A stretch of DNA of 64,000 nucleotides, from the NCBI GenBank assembly GCA_965200045.1, contig OZ241330.1, forward strand, positions 2,294,001 to 2,358,000. Direction: 5' to 3'. Source of the stretch: Bin25 sp026709415. Its GTDB lineage: Bacteria; Bacteroidota; Bacteroidia; Flavobacteriales; Flavobacteriaceae. Shown piece by piece: positions 27,124 through 36,251 of this stretch (its first letter is position 1; every line of letters begins with the position of its first letter). A program made the position numbers and the translations under genes. The notes beneath the pieces are model-generated. The model saw only the letters and a list, made by a program, of their open reading frames with translations, was not told the origin of the DNA and ran no database searches.

Positions 27124-29084
27124 TGGTTACCATTACGTTTCCTTCGGGTGAAAAGAAAGCATTTCAAAAAGGAACCTCGGCTCATGATATAGCCGTTTCT
27201 ATCAGTGTTGGATTAGGGCAAAATGCTCTTTCTGCTCGATTTAATCACCACACGATCGAATTATCCCAACCGATTGAAAATGATGGGACGATTGAATTTT
27301 TTACTTGGAATGACCCTGAAGGTAAAAAGGCATTTTGGCATTCTTCTGCTCACATATTGGCTCAAGTTTTGCGTGAGTTTTATCCCAATTGTAAATTAAC
27401 CATTGGGCCCCCCGTGGAGCAAGGATTTTATTACGATGTGGCTTTTAATGGCAAAGCCCCTTCAGAAAGTGATTTTGAGGCTATTGAACAACGTTTTTTA
27501 GAACATGCCAGTAAAAAGCATCCCTTTGTTATGCGTCGTGTTTCAAAAGAAATGGCTTTAGATTACTACCAAAAAGAAAATAATCCATATAAAATTGAAC
27601 TTGTTGAAGGGCTGGATGATGAAAACATCACATTTTGCGATCATGCAGATTTTACTGATTTATGTCGAGGGGGTCATATTCCGCATACCGGTTATATTAA
27701 ATCCGTCAAACTTTTGAATATTTCCGGCGCTTTCTGGAGAGCTAATCAATCCAATGTTCAACTAACTAGAATTTACGGCATTTCATTTCCAAAACAGAAA
27801 TATTTGAAAGAATACTTACAGATGATTCAAGAAGCTAAAAAAAGAGATCATCGGGTTTTGGGAAAACAGTTGGGATTGTTCACCTTTTCGACCAAAGTGG
27901 GTTCTGGACTTCCTTTATGGCTACCCGATGGGGCGGCATTAAGACAACGCCTAGAAGATTTCATGAGGGAGGCACAAAAAAAAGCAGGATATGATTTTGT
28001 GATTACTCCACATATCGGCCACAAAGAACTCTATGTGACTTCTGGACATTTTGAAAAATATAGTGCCGACAATTTTGGGACCATTAAGACCCCAGATCAA
28101 ACCGAAGAGTTTTTACTCAAATCGATGAATTGTCCACACCATTGTGAAATATACAATGCCCAACAATGGAGTTATAAAGATTTGCCCGTACGCTACTCTG
28201 AATTTGGAACGGTATATCGTTATGAACAAAGCGGAGAATTACATGGGTTAACCCGAGTACGAGGTTTCACACAAGATGACGCTCATATCTTTTGTACCCC
28301 TCAACAATTAAACAAAGAATTTAAAGACGTCATCGATTTGGTTCTTTATGTTTTTGAGTCATTGAGTTTTAAAGATTTTACGGCACAGGTTTCACTGAGA
28401 GATCCCAATACACCAGAAAAATATTTGGGCGATGAGAAACAATGGGAAAAAGCTCAAAATGCCATTATAAAAGCGACCCAAGAAAAAGGATTAGACTATA
28501 CCATTGAAATCGGCGAAGCTGCATTTTATGGTCCTAAACTGGATTTTATGGTTAAAGACACCCTACAAAGAAAATGGCAATTAGGGACTATTCAAGTAGA
28601 TTATAATTTGCCAGAAAGATTTGATTTGACCTACAAAGGAAAAGATGATCAGTTACATCGACCGATCATGATTCATCGAGCCCCTTTTGGCAGTTTAGAA
28701 CGTTTTGTTGCGATTTTAATTGAACATACCGCGGGAGAATTTCCCCTCTGGCTGACGCCACACCAAGTTGGAATACTTTGTGTGGGGGAAAATCACCAAA
28801 AATATGCTCAAAAGGTAGCTAAATCCTTAGAAAAGTCCGATATTCGCACTCGAATCGATATGAGAAATCAAACAGTCGGTAAAAAAATCAGAGAGGCCGA
28901 AATCTCTAAAATCCCCTATATGTTGATCTTAGGTGATAAGGAAATCCAAACCAACACGGTGGCCGTGAGAAAACACAGACAAGGTGATTTGGGAAGTATG
29001 TCACTAGATCAGTTTGTTGGTGTACTCAATTTACAGATTGAAAGTGAAGTTTCATCTTTTGAAAATAACAATCTAAATCAATAA
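27123..29084 (+). CDS. thrS: Threonine-tRNA ligase
   Basis: 653 residues from the ATG at 27123. Domains in order: TGS (about 1-60, VTITFPSGEKKAF), the SAD editing domain (HSSAHILAQVL; FCDHADFTDLCRGGH), a class-II catalytic core from about 240 (zinc ligand in MNCPHHCEIY; GELHGLTRVRGFTQDDAHIF; HRAPFGSLERF), and the anticodon-binding domain from about 545. It charges tRNA-Thr and edits mischarged Ser. It heads the conserved thrS-infC-rpmI-rplT run. Confidence 0.97.
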   Translation: MVTITFPSGEKKAFQKGTSAHDIAVSISVGLGQNALSARFNHHTIELSQPIENDGTIEFFTWNDPEGKKAFWHSSAHILAQVLREFYPNCKLTIGPPVEQGFYYDVAFNGKAPSESDFEAIEQRFLEHASKKHPFVMRRVSKEMALDYYQKENNPYKIELVEGLDDENITFCDHADFTDLCRGGHIPHTGYIKSVKLLNISGAFWRANQSNVQLTRIYGISFPKQKYLKEYLQMIQEAKKRDHRVLGKQLGLFTFSTKVGSGLPLWLPDGAALRQRLEDFMREAQKKAGYDFVITPHIGHKELYVTSGHFEKYSADNFGTIKTPDQTEEFLLKSMNCPHHCEIYNAQQWSYKDLPVRYSEFGTVYRYEQSGELHGLTRVRGFTQDDAHIFCTPQQLNKEFKDVIDLVLYVFESLSFKDFTAQVSLRDPNTPEKYLGDEKQWEKAQNAIIKATQEKGLDYTIEIGEAAFYGPKLDFMVKDTLQRKWQLGTIQVDYNLPERFDLTYKGKDDQLHRPIMIHRAPFGSLERFVAILIEHTAGEFPLWLTPHQVGILCVGENHQKYAQKVAKSLEKSDIRTRIDMRNQTVGKKIREAEISKIPYMLILGDKEIQTNTVAVRKHRQGDLGSMSLDQFVGVLNLQIESEVSSFENNNLNQ

Positions 29085-29087
29085 GTC

Positions 29088-29654
29088 ATAGCCATTCGAA
29101 GAAGGAGGAGTCATCGACCTGCTCGGATAATTCGAGAGGATCCTCATAAGATTAACGATAAAATAACCTCATATGAAATAAGACTGGTTGGAAACAATGT
29201 GGATGTTGGTATCTATACACTAGATAGAGCCTTGGAAATTGCTCGAGAGAAAGAACTTGATTTGGTTGAAATTTCTCCAAAGGCCAAACCGCCAGTTTGT
29301 AAAATACTGGATTATAAAAAATTTTTATTTGAACAAAGAAGGAGAGAAAAGGAAATAAAATCTAGAGCTTCCAAAGTAATAGTCAAAGAAATTCGATTTG
29401 GTCCCAACACCGATGAACATGATTATGAGTTTAAAAAAAAACATGCCATTAAGTTTTTAAATGAAGGAGCCAAAATCAAAGCTTTTGTTTTTTTTAAAGG
29501 ACGTTCCATCATGTTTAAAGATAAGGGACATATATTACTTTTGCGGCTGGCTCAAGAATTAGAAGAATACGGAAAGATTGAAAAAATGCCAGAATTAGAA
29601 GGTAAAAGAATGACCATGATTATTAATCCAAAAAAAATTAAATCTCATGCCTAA
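29088..29654 (+). CDS. infC: Translation initiation factor IF-3, non-AUG (ATA) start
   Basis: The frame runs back past the first internal GTG (29199) to a stop at 29082-29084. The conserved IF-3 N-terminus is encoded upstream, with codons ATA GCC ATT CGA AGA AGG giving (M)AIRRRRSHRPARIIREDPH and INDKITSYEIRLVGNNV. ATA at 29088 is therefore the likely start codon (188 residues). The C-domain follows: EISPKAKPPVCKILDYKKF and KEIRFGPNTDEHDYEFK. IF-3 checks initiator codons, and a rare start codon lets IF-3 limit its own synthesis, as known for E. coli infC (AUU). It begins 3 nt after thrS and overlaps rpmI by 8 nt. Confidence 0.9.
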   Translation: MAIRRRRSHRPARIIREDPHKINDKITSYEIRLVGNNVDVGIYTLDRALEIAREKELDLVEISPKAKPPVCKILDYKKFLFEQRRREKEIKSRASKVIVKEIRFGPNTDEHDYEFKKKHAIKFLNEGAKIKAFVFFKGRSIMFKDKGHILLLRLAQELEEYGKIEKMPELEGKRMTMIINPKKIKSHA

Positions 29655-29844
29655 ACAAAAGACCAATTCGAGTGCAAAAAAAAGGTTCAGATTAACGGGG
29701 AGTGGTAAACTCAAACGTAACCAATCCAATAAACGTCATTTATTAACTAAAAAATCTAAAAAAAGAAAACTGAGATTAACCCATTCAACATTAGTACACA
29801 AAAGTGATGCTGATAATGTCAGTCGACAATTGGGTTTAAAGTAG
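29647..29844 (+). CDS. rpmI: 50S ribosomal protein L35
   Basis: 65 residues, very basic: MPKQKTNSSAKKRFRLTGSG, LKRNQSNKRHLLTKKSKK, and a tail ending RQLGLK. Its ATG overlaps the end of infC by 8 nt, and rplT follows after 27 nt. This is the standard infC operon order. Confidence 0.96.
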   Translation: MPKQKTNSSAKKRFRLTGSGKLKRNQSNKRHLLTKKSKKRKLRLTHSTLVHKSDADNVSRQLGLK

Positions 29845-29871
29845 TATTTGTTCCCTTAAATAATAATTAAA

Positions 29872-30219
29872 ATGCCAAGATCTAAAAATAAAGTGGCTTC
29901 TCGAGCTAGACGAAAGAAAATTTTAAAATTCGCAAAAGGCTACTATGGACGTAGAAAGAATGTATGGACAGTAGCTAAAAATGCCGTTGAAAAAGGATGG
30001 ACCTATGCGTATCGTGATCGCAAAGCCAAAAAAAGAAATTTCCGGACTCTTTGGATTCTAAGGATTAATGCTGCTACTAGACAACACGGCCTTTCATACA
30101 ATGATTTCATTCAAAAAGTCCAAGCAGCCAACATCAAACTCAATCGAAAAGTGTTGGCGGACTTGGCTATGAATCATCCTGATGCATTTGAAGCCATTGT
30201 CCAAAAAGTCAACACATAA
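29872..30219 (+). CDS. rplT: 50S ribosomal protein L20
   Basis: 115 residues: MPRSKNKVASRARRKKILKF, AKGYYGRRKNVWTVAKNAVE, RDRKAKKRNFRTLWILRINA, LSYNDFIQKVQAANI. It binds 23S rRNA early in 50S assembly and in many bacteria represses its own operon. It is the last gene of the thrS-infC-rpmI-rplT unit. Confidence 0.97.
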   Translation: MPRSKNKVASRARRKKILKFAKGYYGRRKNVWTVAKNAVEKGWTYAYRDRKAKKRNFRTLWILRINAATRQHGLSYNDFIQKVQAANIKLNRKVLADLAMNHPDAFEAIVQKVNT

Positions 30220-30284
30220 TTTTATTGTAACATTTTCCATACCATGACAGTTTATGGGAATGTAATCACCATTCTGCTCGTTTT

Positions 30285-32822
30285 TTGAAGTCACTATTTG
30301 CAATACTTGGTTGTTTTGGGTTATTGTTTTTGGGGATAGCGCAACAACCTTCTGGTAATAGGCAAGGATTTAATCGAGGTAATTTAAATCCCATTAGCGT
30401 GAGCGGTCAAATTGTCTCCCAACAATCCAAAGAATCATTGGCGTATGCTACGGTATTGTTTCGTAATAGTCGATTTTCGAATCGACCACAAGGGGGCATC
30501 ACTGATGAAAACGGACTGTTTGAAATTGAGATAGTTCCAGGTGATTATGTCATTGAAATCGAATTCATCGGTTTTGAAAGTTTGATTCTTGATCAACAAT
30601 CATATTCTGAAACTACCGATCTAGGCGTTATTGAATTAGCGCTTAAGTCCAAAGAACTCGATGAAGTCGAATTGGTTGGAGAACGAACCACAGTTGAAAT
30701 CAAGCTCGATAAAAAAATTTATAATGTTGGTTCCGACATCACCGTCAGAGGTGGCAGTGTTTCGGATGTTTTAGATAATGTCCCTTCTGTCAGTGTTGAT
30801 GTTGAAGGTAATGTCGCACTAAGGGGGAATAATAATGTGCGCATCTTAATCAATGGAAAACCATCGGGATTGGTTGGATTATCGGGGCCTCAAGGATTGC
30901 GCTCTCTTCCCGCGGAATCCATTGAGCAAGTTGAAGTGATTACTTCTCCTTCAGCCCGATACAGTGCTGAAGGAACGGCAGGCATTTTGAATATCATCTT
31001 AAAAAAACAAGATTTGTATGGCATCAATGGTAATTTGATTGGTAGCATAGGAGAACCGGATATTGCTAGTGGGTCTGCTACCTTAAATTGGCGAAGGGAA
31101 AAGTTTAATCTCTTTACCACCAACTCATATAACTATAGCAATAATTCGGGATATTTTTCAAACAACAACACTTATTACAATATAGATGCTGAAGGGGTTG
31201 ATCAACCGGACACCTTTCTGTCTGAATACCGTGATGCCAATCGAAACCGCAATAGCTATTTTACAACACTTGGATTAGAATACTTCTTTAATGAAAAAAC
31301 TTCGATTATATTCAGTGGATTTTATAGGTCGTCTGATGGGAAAGATCGAACACCCAATGAAATTGAAGAATTCGATAGTCATCGGAACCGAGTCAGTTTT
31401 ACTGAAAGAGTTGAGTTAGAAGAGGAAAAAGATATTTCAAAACAAATAAGTCTTAATTTTTTTAAAGATTATGAACAACGAGATCACCGGTTAACCGCTA
31501 CACTCCAATACGAAGAAAGCTCAGAAGATGAACTGGCCAATATTTCAAATCAAACCATATTTCCTTTAAATAGTCCTTTGCAAAGAGAAAAAAACATCAC
31601 CATCGAAGATGATCGACGCATCTTGGTTCAATCCGATTACGTTAAGCCTTATGACAATGGCAATCGGTTTGAAATTGGATTCAGAGGAAATTACACCAAT
31701 CAATTGGTTGACTACCAGGTAAGTCTGACAAGAAACAATAGCGATTTCATATTAGATACGGATTTATCAAATGTATTGGAATACAAAGAGTATATTACAG
31801 CGGGCTATTCTCAATACGGAATTCAATTCGACAAGTTTGGTGTTTTAATGGGACTTCGGGTCGAACATTCTCAAATAACGATCAATCAACGAACGTCTAA
31901 TGATTTAAATACTAAAGATTATACGGACTTCTTTCCGACGGTAAACTTATCATTAGAAGCCAGCGAGCAAACATCTTACCAATTAGGATATAGTCGTCGA
32001 GTAAGAAGACCTCGATCCCGTTATATCAATCCGTTTCCATCAAGATCGAGTGTCACCAATATCTTTCAAGGGAATCCCGATATCGATCCTACTTATTCAA
32101 ACGCTTTCGACCTTGGTCTTTTAAGACGATGGGATAAAATGACATTTAATGCTTCCACTTATTATTCAAAAGCAACTGATAGTTTTGTTTTTATCAATGA
32201 AAATACGGGGATGCTCGTCACCATTAGTGGGGATCCTGATGATCCCAATAGTCAGCTGACCCAAGTGCCGGTCATCAGAAGATCTCCTGTTAATTTGACC
32301 TCCAATATTCGTTGGGGGACTGAATTTACTCTTTCATGGTTTCCATCTAGCGATTTCCGATTGAACGGAAATTTCAATCTATTCCATTCCTCAACCAAAG
32401 GAAGTTATAGTGGCCTCAGTTATGATGCATCGAATCTCAGTTGGTTTGGTCGATTAAATGCCACTATTCAACTTCCTTTTGACATCGATTTGCAATTGCG
32501 AGGCTTTTACTTTGGTCCTTCGGAAGATGCTATCAATAAAAGAAGAGGAAATTTTATCGCCTCAGGAGCCCTCAATAAACGAATTTTCAAGGATAAAGGA
32601 ACTATTTCATTTAGGGCCTCTGATATTTTTAATACTTCCATTAGACAAATCGAAACGTTTGCTCCAACATTTTACAGTGAAACAGAAATACAGTGGAGAC
32701 CACCAACTTTTGTACTATCTCTCAGTTATATTATCAATGAGCGGCGTGAAAACCGACGCAGAAGTCAAGGACGTGGAAATGATGGCGGGGGATTCCAAGA
32801 TGGGGAAGGTTTTGATTTCTAA
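30285..32822 (+). CDS. TonB-dependent receptor-like outer-membrane beta-barrel protein
   Basis: 845 residues with a TTG start (MKSLFAILGCFGLLFLGIAQ signal peptide). A Gly/Asn/Arg-rich linker is followed by a carboxypeptidase-regulatory-like domain (ISVSGQIVSQQSKESLAYAT; GGITDENGLFEIEI). Next is a TonB plug (GGSVSDVLDNVPSVSVDVEG, VRILINGKPSGLVG, VEVITSPSARYSAEG), then a long barrel. This is the outer-membrane beta-barrel family close to TonB receptors but without a SusD partner. The C-terminus is Arg/Gly-rich rather than an aromatic barrel end. The transported substrate is unknown. It lies 65 nt after rplT and probably has its own promoter. Confidence 0.92.
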   Translation: MKSLFAILGCFGLLFLGIAQQPSGNRQGFNRGNLNPISVSGQIVSQQSKESLAYATVLFRNSRFSNRPQGGITDENGLFEIEIVPGDYVIEIEFIGFESLILDQQSYSETTDLGVIELALKSKELDEVELVGERTTVEIKLDKKIYNVGSDITVRGGSVSDVLDNVPSVSVDVEGNVALRGNNNVRILINGKPSGLVGLSGPQGLRSLPAESIEQVEVITSPSARYSAEGTAGILNIILKKQDLYGINGNLIGSIGEPDIASGSATLNWRREKFNLFTTNSYNYSNNSGYFSNNNTYYNIDAEGVDQPDTFLSEYRDANRNRNSYFTTLGLEYFFNEKTSIIFSGFYRSSDGKDRTPNEIEEFDSHRNRVSFTERVELEEEKDISKQISLNFFKDYEQRDHRLTATLQYEESSEDELANISNQTIFPLNSPLQREKNITIEDDRRILVQSDYVKPYDNGNRFEIGFRGNYTNQLVDYQVSLTRNNSDFILDTDLSNVLEYKEYITAGYSQYGIQFDKFGVLMGLRVEHSQITINQRTSNDLNTKDYTDFFPTVNLSLEASEQTSYQLGYSRRVRRPRSRYINPFPSRSSVTNIFQGNPDIDPTYSNAFDLGLLRRWDKMTFNASTYYSKATDSFVFINENTGMLVTISGDPDDPNSQLTQVPVIRRSPVNLTSNIRWGTEFTLSWFPSSDFRLNGNFNLFHSSTKGSYSGLSYDASNLSWFGRLNATIQLPFDIDLQLRGFYFGPSEDAINKRRGNFIASGALNKRIFKDKGTISFRASDIFNTSIRQIETFAPTFYSETEIQWRPPTFVLSLSYIINERRENRRRSQGRGNDGGGFQDGEGFDF

Positions 32823-32902
32823 AATCAAACCTCATACACTGCGTTCATAGTGAACTTTCACTTTGCAAAACCAAGTCATTTACTATAAATTTTATAACTG
32901 AT

Positions 32903-33841
32903 TCAGAGGTTAATTTTGACCCCAAAATCGAGACTTATAGAATAAATATTATCAATTTGAGTCATTGATTGAATGGGTTCAGAACCGTCCAATCTTAAAT
33001 TGGGGGGATGGCTTCTAAGCGGATCCCAAACCAATTCTTGAGATTCCAATTTTCCGTAGTTCGTATAATTTATTTTAAACGTAAACGATGTCTTTTGACT
33101 GAAATGATATTCGAGACCTCCCAATATTTTGTATGAAATAACCGTATCCTTCATCGATCCAAACGCCGAACTAACCGCTCCTGCCAAATTTCGTTTTACT
33201 TGATTGGCGTTATCAAGGTTATTAATGACCTCTGTATTTATGCGGTCCGTATCATGGAACCTCGCCCAAACGCTCGCATATTCCGCATGTAACCTACTAA
33301 CACCAGCTCCCACACCCATATAGGGACTTACAGCCCCCCATCTTGATATTTTAAATATGACATTTCCATAGAAACTACCTGACTTTAAATCACCTAAACG
33401 CTCTTCAGCTTTATAAATTTCGCCTTCTATTTTTTCTCTATCAACTCCACTGGATTCAAAACCATTGACTTCTGAGGTTTCATTGTATGAGGCCACCGAA
33501 AAATGATGTTCCAATTCAATGGCAATGAATGAGTTCATCTGAACACCGAATCCAAGACTTCCCGATCGACCTAATGAACTTTCAAAATCAACCGTATACC
33601 CATCTCCTAGTCCTCTATTCCTATCATCACAACCTGGAATGAGTAGATAATTTGGATTGATGTATTCATCACAATAACTCGCTCGATCATCAGAAGCTCC
33701 TTTCATTTTCAAACTTGGATGGTATCCAAGACCGATGTTTAATGTTGAGTAGAGTTCCATTTGACCCAAAACCGGTGTACAAGTCAAGATGACAATAAAA
33801 AGAGTGTAAATCGTTTTTTTCTTGGGATTCATAGGTCTCAA
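32903..33841 (-). CDS. Outer-membrane beta-barrel protein
   Basis: 312 residues with a signal peptide (KKKTIYTLFIVILTCTPVLG-Q). Alternating aromatic/polar strands run through it: LYSTLNIGLGYHPSLKM, GSLGFGVQMNSFIAIELEHH, AVSPYMGVGAGVSRLHAEY, FTFKINYTNYGKLES, ending ISLDFGVKINL. This is the pattern of an OmpA/OprF-like or porin-family small barrel. The first two methionines (33841, 33832) are both possible starts. No specific function can be given. It is convergent with the preceding TonB receptor-like gene. Confidence 0.8.
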   Translation of the reverse strand: MRPMNPKKKTIYTLFIVILTCTPVLGQMELYSTLNIGLGYHPSLKMKGASDDRASYCDEYINPNYLLIPGCDDRNRGLGDGYTVDFESSLGRSGSLGFGVQMNSFIAIELEHHFSVASYNETSEVNGFESSGVDREKIEGEIYKAEERLGDLKSGSFYGNVIFKISRWGAVSPYMGVGAGVSRLHAEYASVWARFHDTDRINTEVINNLDNANQVKRNLAGAVSSAFGSMKDTVISYKILGGLEYHFSQKTSFTFKINYTNYGKLESQELVWDPLRSHPPNLRLDGSEPIQSMTQIDNIYSISLDFGVKINL

Positions 33842-34010
33842 AATAGTTTATAGCGGTTACATGTTGAACCATCAATAAAATCAAAAAATAATAAAAAATC
33901 AGTCATTATGGTTGAACTTTTGAGCCAATCTAAATCAATAAATAAATCCTTAGAATTACTGTATCCATTCCACTCTAAGCTTAAAGAAGAATATTTTCAA
34001 ATAAAAAATA

Positions 34011-34184
34011 TTAGGACTTTGAGAGCGATTTTTTTGATTTTATTAAAGCTTTCATTTTTTCAATCATTGGACCAAAAATCCAATATGGAACAAGAAATGC
34101 GGCTAAAAAAATCATGAGCCAGAAGCCCATCAAAACAATTCCTGTGAATACTATAAATCCTAAATATTGACTGAACTCAAACAT
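34011..34184 (-). CDS. Small 57-residue membrane protein
   Basis: ATG at 34184 to TAA at 34011-34013 on the minus strand. It reads MFEFSQYLGFIVFTGIVLMG, then FWLMIFLAAFLVPYWIFGPM and a lysine-rich tail, IEKMKALIKSKKSLSKS. One long or two close hydrophobic helices followed by a positive cytoplasmic tail make a credible small membrane protein. It lies alone in the spacer between the outer-membrane barrel gene and fumC. Family not recognised. Confidence 0.6.
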   Translation of the reverse strand: MFEFSQYLGFIVFTGIVLMGFWLMIFLAAFLVPYWIFGPMIEKMKALIKSKKSLSKS

Positions 34185-34285
34185 GACTGCTATGTTAATG
34201 CAAATGTAGTATAATCTCTTTTCTGATACGACATAAAATTCACCTCGTATTCATACCCAAACCAATGACATGCTTGACAATTGAC

Positions 34286-34293
34286 TAATTTTG
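34286..34293 (+). promoter_or_regulatory. Putative -7 element for fumC
   Basis: TAATTTTG matches TAnnTTTG and ends 15 nt before the GTG start of fumC. A -33 partner is not clear. Confidence 0.45.
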
Positions 34294-34308
34294 AACAAAT
34301 CATGATTT

Positions 34309-35709
34309 GTGAAATATCGACTTGAAAAGGATACGCTCGGGATCGTTAAAGTTCCAAAAGATGCTCTTTGGGGTCCACAGACCCAACGGTCTATCAATAA
34401 TTTTAAAATTGGCCCACCTGCGTCCATGCCTATTGAAATAATCTATGGTTTTGCTATCGTCAAAAAGGCTGCAGCTTATGCCAATCATCAATTAGGGGTA
34501 CTGAATGAATCCAAAAGAAACCTGATTGCTCAAGTTTGTGATGAAATACTCCAAGGAACCTTAGATGACCATTTTCCTCTTGTGATTTGGCAAACTGGCT
34601 CTGGGACTCAAACCAATATGAATGTCAATGAAGTGATCGCTAATAAAGCTCAAATCAATCAAAACAAAGAAATAGGTAGTGACCCACCCGTTCTTAAACC
34701 CAATGATGATGTCAATAAATCGCAGTCATCAAACGATACTTTTCCAACAGCCATGCATATTGCGGTATACCAAATCATACAGCGTCACACCGCAGTTCAA
34801 ATTAAACAACTCATTGAAATTTTTGAAACCAAAGTCAAACAATTTGAAAAGATTGTTAAAATAGGTCGAACCCATCTGATGGATGCTACACCACTGACAT
34901 TGGGTCAAGAATTTTCAGGATATGTGCATCAATTAAAAATGGGATTGAAATCACTAAAACAATCCATGGATCATTTATCAGAATTAGCTCTAGGAGGAAC
35001 AGCGGTAGGAACGGGATTGAATACCCCCAAAGGATATGACAAACTGGTTGCCAAATTTATTTCTGATTTTACACAACTATCCTTTAAAACCGCTTCTAAC
35101 AAGTTTGAAGCCTTATCTTCCCATGATGCCATCATTGGTACGCACAACGCACTAAAAAAAATAGCGGTTAGTCTCAATAAAATCGGCAATGACATACGCT
35201 TATTAGCTTCTGGACCAAGAAGTGGATTGGGAGAACTATCCCTACCATCTAATGAACCAGGAAGTTCCATCATGCCAGGTAAAGTAAATCCCACACAGTG
35301 CGAGGCTCTGACGATGGTTTGTGCTCAAATTATCGGCAATGATGTTGCTCTTTCCGTTGGTGGAACCCAAGGTCATTTTCAACTCAATGTATTCAAACCG
35401 ATGATGGCCTACAATATCTTACAATCGGCTAGATTATTAGGAGATATCTGTAAAAGTTTTGGGGGAAATTGTGTCATGGGGATTGAACCTCGGTTGGAAC
35501 GTATTGAAGCATTAGTCGATCATTCGCTCATGCTGGTTACGGCCTTAAATCCAAAAATTGGATACTATAAGGCCGCTGAAATTGCTCAAAAAGCATACAA
35601 AGATAATACGACTCTAAAGCAAGCTTGTCTTACATTGGGTTATTTGACATCAAAAGAATTTGATTCGCTAATCCAACCTGAAAAAATGACCAAACCAAAT
35701 CAATCATAA
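34309..35709 (+). CDS. fumC: Class II fumarate hydratase
   Basis: 466 residues with a GTG start (MKYRLEKDTLGIVKVPKDAL). Family motifs are ALWGPQTQRSINNFKIG, WQTGSGTQTNMNVNEV, KIGRTHLMDATPLTLGQEF and the catalytic loop PGSSIMPGKVNPTQCEA. It interconverts fumarate and malate in the TCA cycle. An acetyltransferase gene begins 2 nt downstream. Confidence 0.96.
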   Translation: MKYRLEKDTLGIVKVPKDALWGPQTQRSINNFKIGPPASMPIEIIYGFAIVKKAAAYANHQLGVLNESKRNLIAQVCDEILQGTLDDHFPLVIWQTGSGTQTNMNVNEVIANKAQINQNKEIGSDPPVLKPNDDVNKSQSSNDTFPTAMHIAVYQIIQRHTAVQIKQLIEIFETKVKQFEKIVKIGRTHLMDATPLTLGQEFSGYVHQLKMGLKSLKQSMDHLSELALGGTAVGTGLNTPKGYDKLVAKFISDFTQLSFKTASNKFEALSSHDAIIGTHNALKKIAVSLNKIGNDIRLLASGPRSGLGELSLPSNEPGSSIMPGKVNPTQCEALTMVCAQIIGNDVALSVGGTQGHFQLNVFKPMMAYNILQSARLLGDICKSFGGNCVMGIEPRLERIEALVDHSLMLVTALNPKIGYYKAAEIAQKAYKDNTTLKQACLTLGYLTSKEFDSLIQPEKMTKPNQS

Positions 35710-35711
35710 AA

Positions 35712-36191
35712 ATGAAGGGATTGGAAATGTCGATTGTTCCCTATCAAGAAAAGTATCACCAAGCGTTCATCGATCTGAATATGCATTGGCTCGACAAATA
35801 TTTTGAAGCCGAACCCTATGATAAAAAGCAATTGGAACAGTGTCAAGAGATGATTATTGACCCCGGTGGTTGTATTTATATTGGAATAGTGGAGAACAAA
35901 CCCATTGGAACCTATGCACTGGTTAAAATTGATCAACAAACGACTGAGTTTAGTAAAATGGCTATTGATGTGAATTACCAAGGAAATGGGTTTGGAAAAC
36001 AACTGATGGAGCACAGTATTGGCACAGCAAAAAAAATGAACTTTCAGAAACTTGTTCTTTACACCCATTGCAGATTGGAAAGAGCCATTCACATTTATAA
36101 AAAGTTCGGATTTCAAACCATCAACGTAGAATCTAATTGTCCCTATGAAAGGTGCAATAAAAAAATGGAATTAGACTTAGCATTGAAATAA
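35712..36191 (+). CDS. GNAT-family N-acetyltransferase
   Basis: 159 residues. The acetyl-CoA site is MAIDVNYQGNGFGKQLMEH, followed by LVLYTHCRLERAIHIYKKFG, the usual end of the fold. The start region (MSIVPYQEKYHQAFIDLN) resembles MarR-linked GNAT proteins. Substrate unknown. It begins 2 nt after fumC on the same strand. Confidence 0.85.
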   Translation: MKGLEMSIVPYQEKYHQAFIDLNMHWLDKYFEAEPYDKKQLEQCQEMIIDPGGCIYIGIVENKPIGTYALVKIDQQTTEFSKMAIDVNYQGNGFGKQLMEHSIGTAKKMNFQKLVLYTHCRLERAIHIYKKFGFQTINVESNCPYERCNKKMELDLALK

Positions 36192-36251
36192 AAAGTAATT
36201 TTACATAACGATCTTTTAAAAACTATTAACACCAATGTTGATTTAATTACA

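Noticed and set aside
35700..36116. 138-codon minus-strand ORF opposite the acetyltransferase
   Set aside because: Shadow of the GNAT gene; the plus-strand frame has the acetyl-CoA motif.
36192..36251. Promoter for the PHP/ATPase gene at a TAATTTTA sequence
   Set aside because: It lacks the final G of the -7 consensus and a -33 partner; too weak to list.
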